A stretch of DNA of 16,922 nucleotides from assembly GCF_946885885.1 (NCBI RefSeq), contig NZ_CAMPHN010000096.1, forward strand, positions 1-16,922, read 5' to 3'. Below the pieces are notes generated by a model, which saw only the letters and a program-made list of their open reading frames with translations, was not told the DNA's origin and ran no database searches. This stretch comes from an uncultured Pseudomonas sp. (GTDB taxonomy: Bacteria > Pseudomonadota > Gammaproteobacteria > Pseudomonadales > Pseudomonadaceae). Positions 1 to 6,297 of this stretch are shown here, piece by piece; within the stretch, counting starts at the first letter, position 1, and each line of letters opens with the position of its first letter. A program made the position numbers and the translations under genes.

Positions 1-77
1 CGGGCTACCAGATAGCCTCGCCGCGCCGCCGAAACCAGCCGGTCAAGGACAAACGTTCGCGGGTCGCCGGCAGCCCC

Positions 78-153
78 GTAGCCCGGGTTGCAACCCGGGG
101 ATAGCCCGCGCTGCACCACCGCTCCCGGATTGCGCCAGGCTTATTCGGGCGAC
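78..153. repeat. REP/MITE-like palindromic element, copy 1
   Basis: The element starts with GTAGCCCG and ends with CGGGCGAC, a one-base variant of the inverted partner CGGGCTAC. Just inside the left end is a perfect 18-base palindrome, CCCGGGTTGCAACCCGGG, at 82-99. Elements bounded by GTAGCCCG and CGGGCTAC are common between genes in Pseudomonas genomes (from memory). There is no open reading frame inside. Confidence 0.7.
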
Positions 154-222
154 CAAATAGCCTCGCCGCGCCGCCGAAACCAGCCGCTCAAGGGCAAACG
201 TTCGCGGGTCGCCGGCAGCCCC

Positions 223-300
223 GTAGCCCGGGTTGTAACCCAGGGATAACCCGCGCCTGCACCACCGCTCCCGGCTTGCGCCAAGGCTTATTCGGGCTAC
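223..300. repeat. REP/MITE-like palindromic element, copy 2
   Basis: This is a 78 bp element with intact 8-base terminal inverted repeats, GTAGCCCG at 223-230 and CGGGCTAC at 293-300. The inner palindrome at 227-244 is imperfect compared with the copy at 82-99. The right terminal repeat contains the complement of the TAG stop codon (297-299) of the neighbouring oxygenase gene, so element and gene overlap. The CGGGCTAC at positions 1-8 is probably the right end of a third element cut by the window edge. Confidence 0.75.
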
Positions 301-911
301 CAGATAGCCTCGCCGCGCCGCCGAAACCAGCCGGTCAAGGACAAACGTTCGCGGGTCGCCGGCAGCACTTCATGGGGTAGATCGGCGGAGAGAAACACCA
401 CCAGGGTGCCGGCTTCGGGCAGCACATCATGGGTCGAACCGTCCGCCAGATACAGGCGCAAGGCACCGCCCTGCTCGGCCCGCCAATCCGGGTTAAGATA
501 GAACACCGCCGACACCGCGCGACGGTCGTCGTCGCGGAAGCGGTCCAGGTGCTTTTGATAGAAGGCGCCGGGCGGATACAGGGCAAAGTGGCTTTCGTAA
601 TCCTCCAGGCCCAGGTACAGGCCCCGATTGATCGCCTGGCGCAGCTCGTCGAACAGCGTCAGGTACTGGTCGCAGCACGCCGCCTGGCCCGGTTCCAGCC
701 ATTGGATACGGTCGCCGCGAATGCCTTCGCTGATCTGCTGCGCCTCGCCGCGCCCGACGCCGGCAGGCGCCAAAGTGCCTTGCGCGGCGCGTCGACGGCA
801 CTCATCGGCCAAGGCCAGGGTCAGAGATTGCGGGACGAACAGCTTTTGTTGCGACCAACCCCGGGTAGCCAGGTCGTCGACGATGCAAGCGAGTGAGATA
901 TCTGAAGTCAT
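297..911 (-). CDS. 2OG-Fe(II) oxygenase (SM-20/prolyl-hydroxylase-like)
   Basis: This encodes a probable non-haem iron, 2-oxoglutarate-dependent oxygenase of 204 aa, cytosolic with no signal peptide. The double-stranded beta-helix signature is complete: iron ligands H121 and D123 (HLD), distal H180 (LPHEVL), and R188 to hold the 2-oxoglutarate carboxylate. This is the layout of the SM-20/PHD-like group, whose members hydroxylate proline or other residues; the substrate here is unknown. I chose the start at 911 (MTSDISL) because an upstream in-frame ATG at 1004 would overlap the divergent gene and adds an unrelated tail; the ribosome-binding site is weak. The gene is divergent from the DUF2059-type gene. 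Its stop codon lies in the end of a repeat element, and its 3' end is repeated twice downstream. Confidence 0.87.
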   Translation of the reverse strand: MTSDISLACIVDDLATRGWSQQKLFVPQSLTLALADECRRRAAQGTLAPAGVGRGEAQQISEGIRGDRIQWLEPGQAACCDQYLTLFDELRQAINRGLYLGLEDYESHFALYPPGAFYQKHLDRFRDDDRRAVSAVFYLNPDWRAEQGGALRLYLADGSTHDVLPEAGTLVVFLSADLPHEVLPATRERLSLTGWFRRRGEAIW

Positions 912-996
912 GCCGGCGATTATCCGCGCGCAGGCTTTACCTCGACAAGCCACCCCCGGCCCATTGAAAATAGCCGCCCGCGAGACAGGAATCCGT

Positions 997-1764
997 ATGC
1001 GCATCCTTTGTAGTGTTTTGCTGTTGCTGTTCAGCCTCTCCAGCCAGGCCGATACCTATCTACAGTTGTATCAAACCGCCGGTTGGCCGCAGCAGCGGGC
1101 AAACTTCAACGACGCCCTCAAGGCCGCCCAGGAGCGCTATCGCAGCAGCCTGCCGCCCGCGGTCTATCAAGCCCTGGTGAATAACAGCAACCAGCGTTTC
1201 GCCGCCACGGCCATCGACCAGCGGGCGCAACGCAGCCTGCGCGAGAACCTCGCCACCCCTGTCCTTGCGCTGCAATTTTTCCAATCACCGCTGGGGCGCA
1301 AGATCGTCGACGCGGAAGTGCTCGCCACCCGCCGCGAGCAGCTGGCGCGCCACGCCAACGGCCTGCCCCGCATCGAAGCCGGCGCCACCCGGCGCCTGCT
1401 GATCCGTCACCTGGCCCAGGCGCTGCCTGCCGAGGAAGCCGGCGCCGAAGTCAGCTTGGCGCTCGCCGGGGTGGCGGCCGACAGCCTTAGCCAGATGCTC
1501 CCCGGTTTGCTCGGTGGCGATACCGCGCAGGCCATGCTCCAAGGCCAACGCCAGCGGCTGATGGAGCAGATAGGCGCGGATCTGGACAACACCCTGCTGC
1601 ATGTCTACCGCGAACTGTCCGACCCGGAATTGGAGCAATTCGTCGAATTCGCCCAGTCCAACGAGGGCCAGGCCTATTACCAGGCGGCCCTGGCTGCATT
1701 GCGCGCCGGTTTGGCGGTCGGCCAGAGCGCCTCCAGCCTGGCACCGGCGCCGCAGGGGATTTAA
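997..1764 (+). CDS. Secreted DUF2059-type protein
   Basis: The product is 255 aa with an N-terminal signal peptide (MRILCSVLLLLFSLSSQA, cleavage probably before DTY), so it is likely periplasmic. The C-terminal part, around residues 196-235, contains a helical stretch with LSDPELEQFVEFAQSNEGQA. This resembles the DUF2059 pattern, in which a short helix with an F-x-x-S-x-x-G-type motif recurs; the N-terminal half has a second weak version (LALQFFQSPLGRKI). The family has no established biochemical role. I chose the start at 997 because AGGA at 987-990 is well spaced and the signal peptide begins there; the reading frame is open further upstream, but that part is antisense to the oxygenase gene. 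It is divergent from that oxygenase gene. Confidence 0.8.
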   Translation: MRILCSVLLLLFSLSSQADTYLQLYQTAGWPQQRANFNDALKAAQERYRSSLPPAVYQALVNNSNQRFAATAIDQRAQRSLRENLATPVLALQFFQSPLGRKIVDAEVLATRREQLARHANGLPRIEAGATRRLLIRHLAQALPAEEAGAEVSLALAGVAADSLSQMLPGLLGGDTAQAMLQGQRQRLMEQIGADLDNTLLHVYRELSDPELEQFVEFAQSNEGQAYYQAALAALRAGLAVGQSASSLAPAPQGI

Positions 1765-1884
1765 GTGTCCATGGCCCAGCGTGCCGCTGGGCTTCGCAAA
1801 CTCGGCGCCAGTCCACATCCGTTTCGACATGAGATGCAGTTGAAGCGGACGCTTAAACGCGCCAAGCCGTCCAGCGGCTATCAG

Positions 1885-1913
1885 TTGCCGTAACCAGCAA
1901 TCATGGATAGATT
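1885..1913 (+). promoter_or_regulatory. Predicted sigma70 promoter of the toxin-antitoxin operon
   Basis: TTGCCG (1885-1890), a 17-base spacer, then TAGATT (1908-1913) fit a housekeeping promoter pointing at the antitoxin gene. The predicted transcription start falls inside the palindrome at 1915-1936, as expected for autoregulated toxin-antitoxin promoters. Confidence 0.5.
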
Positions 1914-1914
1914 G

Positions 1915-1936
1915 TTTATCGTGCAGCAGCGATAAA
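1915..1936. promoter_or_regulatory. Palindromic operator candidate of the toxin-antitoxin operon
   Basis: Perfect 7-base arms, TTTATCG (1915-1921) and CGATAAA (1930-1936), are separated by 8 bases. Weaker symmetry extends outward on both sides (GAT..ATT / AAT..ATC). The site lies just downstream of the predicted -10 box and 26 bases before the antitoxin start. The natural reading is an operator bound by the antitoxin or the toxin-antitoxin complex. Confidence 0.5.
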
Positions 1937-1962
1937 TCTGATCGCCTGCAAAGGAGGCAACC

Positions 1963-2637
1963 ATGAACCAGATCGCCGAACACGTCGACATTCGCTCCAC
2001 CCTGACAGGTGGCATGAAAGAGCTATCCGCTCGCCTGGAAGCTGAAAAAGCCGAACAAGCCGTCGTCATAACGGTGGATCATGCCTCGGCCGAAACGCTG
2101 TCTGCTTTAGGCAAATCGCTGGAAGCGGCAGCTCGTCTCATCACGGATACGATGCTCAAAACACAGCAGGCCACCGTCGAGCAGATTATTTCGCTACTGG
2201 TGCCCAAGGCCCCTATAAGGCCGGCAATCTTCAAGGAAGCCCAGATGCTGGCCAAGGCCCAAAAAGCCGTATTGGAAAGCGGCGATTGGGTGTCCGCGGT
2301 GGACATTGCGAGCCTGGCCGGATTCACCGCCCAAAATCCAAGCTCGCAACCCAATAAATGGAAACGAGAAGGGCGAATCTTTGCTATCCGCCATAACGGC
2401 AGTGACTACTTCCCGATCTATGCCTTGGACAAGGACACCAGATATCGCCCCCTCCCAGCCATGGCCGAGGTACTGAAAGCGTTCGATGGAAGGAAGGATG
2501 GCTGGGGGCTGGCGTACTGGTTTGCATCAGTAAACAGCTACCTTGGCGGCAAACGGCCCCAGGATCTGCTAAAAGTTGATCCGGCCCGTGTAGTGGCTGC
2601 CGCTGAGGATGAGATTGCTGGCGTTACCCATGGATGA
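1963..2637 (+). CDS. Antitoxin with Xre/MbcA/ParS-type toxin-binding domain
   Basis: This is the probable antitoxin, 224 aa, of a RES-type type II toxin-antitoxin pair. Residues 160-222 (WFASVNSYLGGKRPQDLL, then DPARVVAAAEDE) match the MbcA/ParS toxin-binding domain (DUF2384-like). Residues 108-143 (SAVDIASLAGFTAQNPSSQ...WKREGRIF) look like a helix-turn-helix with a wing and differ from a classical Xre domain. Residues 1-105 are a helical, possibly coiled-coil extension absent from ordinary Xre antitoxins, which are usually about 120-160 aa. A strong AGGAGG precedes the ATG. The stop overlaps the toxin start by 8 bases, which suggests translational coupling. GC is lower than in the flanking genes. 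The functional call rests on the C-terminal motif plus the RES neighbour. Confidence 0.8.
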   Translation: MNQIAEHVDIRSTLTGGMKELSARLEAEKAEQAVVITVDHASAETLSALGKSLEAAARLITDTMLKTQQATVEQIISLLVPKAPIRPAIFKEAQMLAKAQKAVLESGDWVSAVDIASLAGFTAQNPSSQPNKWKREGRIFAIRHNGSDYFPIYALDKDTRYRPLPAMAEVLKAFDGRKDGWGLAYWFASVNSYLGGKRPQDLLKVDPARVVAAAEDEIAGVTHG

Positions 2638-3283
2638 TCACCCGCTCCCGCCCGCCCCGAACACTGATCTCCATGTCACGTATATCACCGTGCCAGCAGG
2701 CACGGCGATGCACCGCGTCCACCTGAGTGCGTACCTGGCAACGCAGTTCAATCCAACCGCCCGGGGGAACGCTCGGTTTAGTCCCATCAAGGACTCAGCC
2801 GGAGCTGTCATTCCGACCCTATACGCGGGAAGCACATTCGAATGCGCCCTGATGGAGACGGTCTTCCATGATGTCCCCTTCGCACCGGGTTTGAAGACTT
2901 ATCCAAAGAACCGGCTCGTTGGCCATCACCACTCCAGAATTGAGATCACAGTTGACCTCAAGTTGATCGACTTGACCAATAAGGCGCTCAGATTGCTCGG
3001 CGTGACCAGAAACCAGTTGATCGATACGGAGAAGGACCGGTATCCCTTCACCCGCCAGTGGGCCGAGGCGCTCCACGCCCAAAGGGCGGATTCTCATGGC
3101 CTCTACTGGGTGTCGCGGCAGGATGACACCGCAGTTGCCATCGTGCTTTTTGGCGATAGGGTTCCAGCCGGAGCTGTCATTCAGCAAGGAGATGGCCGCG
3201 ACCTGTCGTACGATGAGGCGGCCTATGCAGACCTCATGACCCTGGCGGAAAAGATTGGCGTGCTCATTGTCCCAGGTCAGTGA
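2630..3283 (+). CDS. RES-domain toxin (probable NAD+ phosphorylase)
   Basis: This is a 217 aa RES-family protein. RES toxins such as MbcT and ParT degrade NAD+ or modify targets with its ADP-ribose part. The conserved residues are visible: R29 (HRVH), R49-F50 (NARFSP), Y65 (TLYAGS), E76 (ALMETVF) and S162 (LYWVSRQ). The family name comes from the R, E and S. The start at 2630 is inside the antitoxin's last codons (ATGGATGA overlap); an in-frame ATG at 2609 is possible, but its only GAGG sits too close. The downstream gap has no clear terminator. Codon use and GC resemble the antitoxin and differ from the surrounding core genes, consistent with acquisition as a unit. Confidence 0.88.
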   Translation: MDDHPLPPAPNTDLHVTYITVPAGTAMHRVHLSAYLATQFNPTARGNARFSPIKDSAGAVIPTLYAGSTFECALMETVFHDVPFAPGLKTYPKNRLVGHHHSRIEITVDLKLIDLTNKALRLLGVTRNQLIDTEKDRYPFTRQWAEALHAQRADSHGLYWVSRQDDTAVAIVLFGDRVPAGAVIQQGDGRDLSYDEAAYADLMTLAEKIGVLIVPGQ

Positions 3284-3422
3284 CCCCCGCACCGCCGCCG
3301 CACCCGGCATAAGATGGCTTTTTCATTGATGGGTTAGTCAAGGCTCATCGGCACAGTGCAAGCGCTGTCAGTAGTAATGTTGAGGTCCTGTCCTTATCCA
3401 TGTTCCGCGATCCCCAGGAGGG

Positions 3423-3475
3423 TTAGGGCGCAACGGATCTTGCCGGTCCATCGCTATCGGCTGCGTGCGCCTAAC
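3423..3475. repeat. Imperfect inverted repeat, REP-like
   Basis: GTTAGGGCGCA near 3423-3433 is mirrored, with one inserted base, by TGCGCCTAAC near 3465-3475. The rest of the 225 bp gap (3284-3508) has no gene. On the minus strand the motif reads GGTTAGGCGCA, similar to dispersed Pseudomonas intergenic repeats as I recall them. It could instead be a terminator region between the toxin and the converging hydrolase gene. Confidence 0.4.
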
Positions 3476-3494
3476 CTACGCGGCCATGCCAACC

Positions 3495-3528
3495 AAAAAA
3501 ACGCACCCTCAGTTCAGATGCTGGCTGA
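3495..3528 (-). terminator. Weak candidate terminator of the hydrolase gene
   Basis: On the minus strand a short CTCAG/CTGAG stem (3508-3512 with 3524-3528) overlaps the end of the hydrolase gene. Seven bases further there is a run of seven T (3495-3501). The stem is only five base pairs, so the T run is the stronger part of the evidence. Confidence 0.3.
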
Positions 3529-4441
3529 GAAACTCGAAATAGCGCTGGCGCAACGCCGGTGTCTCATTAGCCAGATGATGACGCGCCTCGGGCAGGCGCA
3601 GAATCCGCGGTTCGGCGAACTTTTCCTGTAGCAGCGCCAGATTGTGTCGCCAGTCCACGGTCATATCCGCCTCGCCCTGGACGATCAACGGGCTGCGCGG
3701 GCTGGCCGGCGCCCGCTCGATGCGCGGTACCCAACGGCTCAGGGCGCCGACCCAGGCGGTGGGCAAGTTGCGCGGCTGCAGCGGATCGCGGTTCTGGATG
3801 AAATCGATAAATTCGGCATCGTTGGAGTTATTGCTGAAGCGCCTCGGGATTTCGTTGACGAAAGGTTTCAGCAAGCGATAGCTGAGCTGCGACCAGGCCC
3901 AGGCCCGTGGCCGCACCAGGGGCGCCAGCAGAATGGTTTCGCCGACCTCCGGGCGCGGACTGTCGGTTAGCAGGTAGTCGATCAGAATCGCCCCGCCGGT
4001 GCTCTGCCCGAACAAATGCCAGGGTTGCGGCAAATCCAGGGCGGCGGCCTCGGCCAGCACCGCCTGTAGCACCAACTGATACTCCGCAAAATCGCCGATG
4101 CTGGCACGGGTGCCGCTGGACAAACCATGTCCCGGCAGATCGAAGGTCAGCACGGCGAAGCCCATGCCCAGCGCCCATTCGATCACGTGGCGGTACAGCG
4201 CGCTGTGGTCGTAATAGCCGTGCAGCAGCACCAGGGTCGCCCGTGGCGTTTGCGGCCACCAGGCTTGCAGGGCGATGCGGTAACCGCCGACCTCGATCGC
4301 CCCGAGGCGGCTGTGCCCCGCCTGCAGGTCGCCGAAACCATAAAAGTCGCGGTAGGCCAGGTGGTCCGCCGACAACGGCGTTACTGCGGCCAAGGGTCGC
4401 AGCGTGGCAAGCAGGTTTTCCGGTTGAAAGGGCTCTGGCAT
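3509..4441 (-). CDS. Alpha/beta hydrolase (Hydrolase_4, lysophospholipase-like)
   Basis: This 310 aa serine hydrolase has no signal peptide. Visible motifs are an oxyanion loop HGYYDH (residues 74-79), the GHG turn after strand 4 (104-106), nucleophile S147 in GQSTGG, acid D259 in GEADMTVDW (D263 is an alternative), and the catalytic histidine in ARHHLANE (H288 or H289). This is the arrangement of the monoacylglycerol lipase/lysophospholipase group, which cleaves small esters or lipids; the true substrate is unknown. The start at 4441 has a GGAAA ribosome-binding site about eight bases upstream. It is divergent from the DUF6436 gene, with a 119-base gap in which I see no convincing promoter. 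Confidence 0.9.
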   Translation of the reverse strand: MPEPFQPENLLATLRPLAAVTPLSADHLAYRDFYGFGDLQAGHSRLGAIEVGGYRIALQAWWPQTPRATLVLLHGYYDHSALYRHVIEWALGMGFAVLTFDLPGHGLSSGTRASIGDFAEYQLVLQAVLAEAAALDLPQPWHLFGQSTGGAILIDYLLTDSPRPEVGETILLAPLVRPRAWAWSQLSYRLLKPFVNEIPRRFSNNSNDAEFIDFIQNRDPLQPRNLPTAWVGALSRWVPRIERAPASPRSPLIVQGEADMTVDWRHNLALLQEKFAEPRILRLPEARHHLANETPALRQRYFEFLSQHLN

Positions 4442-4560
4442 AGGGTTTCCAACAATATGGCAAAGGGGCGCGGGGCATTCCGGCCAGCGAAGTCTAAAGG
4501 CCGATATTCAGCTGCGCGGCCGGTCATGGCAAGCTGCGCGCCTGTATACAGAGACCGACC

Positions 4561-5139
4561 ATGCCGCAATCCATGCGTAAGACCCTGCTTATCGTCCTGC
4601 TGCTCGCGCTCTGGGGCCTCGCCATGCTCGCCGCCTGGCGCTGGTACGAGGCGCGCTACCTGCGCAGCTTCGATGAGCGGACCGCGTTGTTCTACGGCGA
4701 GCAACTGCGCCTGCCCGACGAGCTGGCCGGCCCGGGCCCGATCCGCCTGGTGCATTTCTGGGACCCGGCCTGCCCCTGCAACGTCGGCAACCAGCAGCAC
4801 CTGGCCGAGCTGATTGCCCATTACGGCCCCCGGGGCGTGCAGTTCTACGCGGTGCAAAAGCCCGGCAGCAAGGGACAGTTGCCCGCAACCCTGAGCGACC
4901 TGGAGAACCTTCCCGGCTTCGATGGCAACGAGCAGTTGCCGGCCAGCCCGGCGGTGGCGATCTGGGATGGTAGCGGCAAACTGGCCTATTTCGGCCCCTA
5001 CAGCGCAGGCGCCACCTGCGACTCGAGCAACAGCTTTATCGAGCCGATTCTCGAGGCTCTGGCGGCCGGGCGCGAGGTGAACGCCAGCAACAACCTGGCG
5101 GTCGGCTGCTTCTGCGACTGGTCCAAAACGGGCGATTGA
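4561..5139 (+). CDS. Membrane-anchored DUF6436 thioredoxin-like protein
   Basis: The product is 192 aa. Residues 7-27 form one N-terminal membrane anchor, placing the rest in the periplasm. A thioredoxin-like fold is suggested by the strand LVHFWDPACPCN followed by a helix: the redox position has C71-x-C73 instead of CxxC. Further cysteines are C153 (ATCDSS) and a second CxC pair at C183/C185 near the C terminus (GCFCDW). Proteins of this kind in Pseudomonas carry the DUF6436 label; a thiol-disulfide role is inferred, not shown. The start at 4561 is the first ATG; the alternative at 4573 has no better ribosome-binding site. The gene ends 11 bases from the converging AraC gene. A short palindrome (AAGGCT/AGCCTT, 5145-5158) sits between and overlaps the AraC stop. 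Confidence 0.8.
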   Translation: MPQSMRKTLLIVLLLALWGLAMLAAWRWYEARYLRSFDERTALFYGEQLRLPDELAGPGPIRLVHFWDPACPCNVGNQQHLAELIAHYGPRGVQFYAVQKPGSKGQLPATLSDLENLPGFDGNEQLPASPAVAIWDGSGKLAYFGPYSAGATCDSSNSFIEPILEALAAGREVNASNNLAVGCFCDWSKTGD

Positions 5140-5150
5140 GTGCCAAGGCT

Positions 5151-6191
5151 TCAGCCTTCACCGCTACCCGCCGCCTGCAATTGCGCGCGGTATCGATGGG
5201 GCGTGACGCCATACCAGCGCTTGAAGGCGCGGTAGAACGGCGAGAGATCGGCGAAACCGCAAGCCCGGGCGACCTCGCGGATGGGCCCGCCCTCGGCCAA
5301 TAATTGCAGCGCGCGCTGCTGCCGCAAGCCCTCGCGCAGGCCGCGCAGGTTCAGGCCCTGCTGCGCCAGGGCGCGCTGCAAGGCGCCGCTGGCCATGCCC
5401 AGTTCGCTCGCCAGATCGGGCAGGCGGCAGTCCGGCTCGGCCAGGCGTTGCTGCAAGAAAAAATGCAATTGCTTGAGCAACTGGTTTTCATCCAGCGCAT
5501 GCAGTTGGGCTTCGGCATGCGCGCAGAGCAACTCGAACAGACCGCTATTGGCGGTGCGCGACGGACGCTTGAGCAGGGCCAGGGGCAGGCTCAGGCTGTC
5601 GTGCGCCTGGCTGAAGCGCGGCAGCAAGCCGAACAGACGCAGGTGCTCGTCGGTGTCGGCCGGCGCGGCATGCCGGAAGCCTAGCGCGGTGATCCGCAAC
5701 TCGCCGTCGCAGACGAAATCCAGCAGTTTGATCAACAGCAGCGCCAGGCATTCCATCTGCTGACGCAGCGGCGGTGAGCCGAGGTAGTTGAGGTCGAAGA
5801 TCAGTTGCGCCTGATCGCCCGAAACCTCCAGGCGCGCGGCGAAGCCGCCGGACAACAGATGCTGGAAGCGCACGAAGGTCTCCAGCCCTTGCTGCAGGTC
5901 GCGGCTCGCCAGCAGCAGATAACCGACCACGTCGAGCAGGCGCGGTCTGATCGCCTCGCCCAGATGCAGGCCGATATCCGTGTCATCGGTTATCTGCGCC
6001 AGATTGCGCCAGAACAGCGGCGCATCCTCGTGCACCAGGCGCTCATCAAGGATCGGCGGCGGCAAACGGCGGTAATGGTAGATGCGCCGATAGACCTCGG
6101 CGGGGTCGAGGCCGAGCCGCTCCATGGCCTCGTACAACAAGCGCCGCAAGGTCGCGGAGTGGGTCAGGGGATTGCCGGAATAGGTGATCAT
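5151..6191 (-). CDS. AraC-family transcriptional regulator
   Basis: This 346 aa regulator has the ArgR/OruR-type layout: an N-terminal Arabinose_bd-like sensing domain (about residues 15-200, with GEAIRPRLLDVVGYLLLAS) and a C-terminal double helix-turn-helix (about 245-335, ending in IREVARACGFADLSPFYRAF, then KRWYGVTPHRYR). I placed the start at 6191 because GAGG lies seven bases upstream; an in-frame ATG at 6233 would extend into the putative promoter. The gene is divergent from the AHL-acylase gene with a 106-base shared gap, so the acylase is the obvious candidate target. The equivalent arrangement exists, from memory, at PA0306/PA0305 of P. aeruginosa. Its inducer is unknown. Confidence 0.9.
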   Translation of the reverse strand: MITYSGNPLTHSATLRRLLYEAMERLGLDPAEVYRRIYHYRRLPPPILDERLVHEDAPLFWRNLAQITDDTDIGLHLGEAIRPRLLDVVGYLLLASRDLQQGLETFVRFQHLLSGGFAARLEVSGDQAQLIFDLNYLGSPPLRQQMECLALLLIKLLDFVCDGELRITALGFRHAAPADTDEHLRLFGLLPRFSQAHDSLSLPLALLKRPSRTANSGLFELLCAHAEAQLHALDENQLLKQLHFFLQQRLAEPDCRLPDLASELGMASGALQRALAQQGLNLRGLREGLRQQRALQLLAEGGPIREVARACGFADLSPFYRAFKRWYGVTPHRYRAQLQAAGSGEG

Positions 6192-6203
6192 CGCTACCTC
6201 AAA

Positions 6204-6242
6204 ATTGACCGAATACTTCCAGCGGCCATGCAACCGGTCAAT
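6204..6242. promoter_or_regulatory. Shared regulatory region with 8-bp inverted repeat between the AraC and acylase genes
   Basis: ATTGACCG (6204-6211) and CGGTCAAT (6235-6242) are perfect inverted copies separated by 23 bases, so their centres are about 31 bases apart, three helical turns. On the minus strand TTGACC (6241-6236), a 17-base spacer and AAGTAT (6218-6213) could form the araC-type promoter. The rightward copy of TTGACC has no good -10 box at normal spacing. AraC proteins often bind direct rather than inverted repeats, so assigning the site to the neighbour is inference. Confidence 0.45.
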
Positions 6243-6297
6243 AGCTGTCGCCCGCTAAGCTGAGCAGAATGCACATCCGCTCAACAAGGAAGTCCTC

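Larger units (their letters stand above)
1..366. repeat. Tandem array: three copies of an oxygenase gene 3' end alternating with a palindromic repeat
   Basis: The last 73-74 bases of the oxygenase gene (293-366) recur at 1-74 and 146-219. Copies 1 and 3 are identical by eye; copy 2 has four differences, one of which destroys the stop codon (TAG to TCG on the minus strand). Between them lie 76-78 bp repeat elements at 78-153 and 223-300. The repeat period is 145-147 bp. Only the 293-366 copy joins the rest of the gene; the others stop after codon-equivalent LPA and run straight into the palindromic element. The array touches the left edge, so more copies may lie outside. Tandem amplification of gene end plus repeat is the simplest explanation, but that is inference. 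Confidence 0.9.

Noticed and set aside
1..366. CRISPR array
   Set aside because: The repeats are 73-78 bp with near-identical spacers made of gene-end copies; there are no short repeats with unique spacers and no cas genes.
628..996. Upstream extension of the DUF2059-type gene
   Set aside because: It is antisense to the oxygenase gene; the signal peptide and ribosome-binding site place the start at 997.
3907..4443. Plus-strand frame opposite the hydrolase gene
   Set aside because: Arginine- and proline-rich shadow of a gene with a complete catalytic triad.
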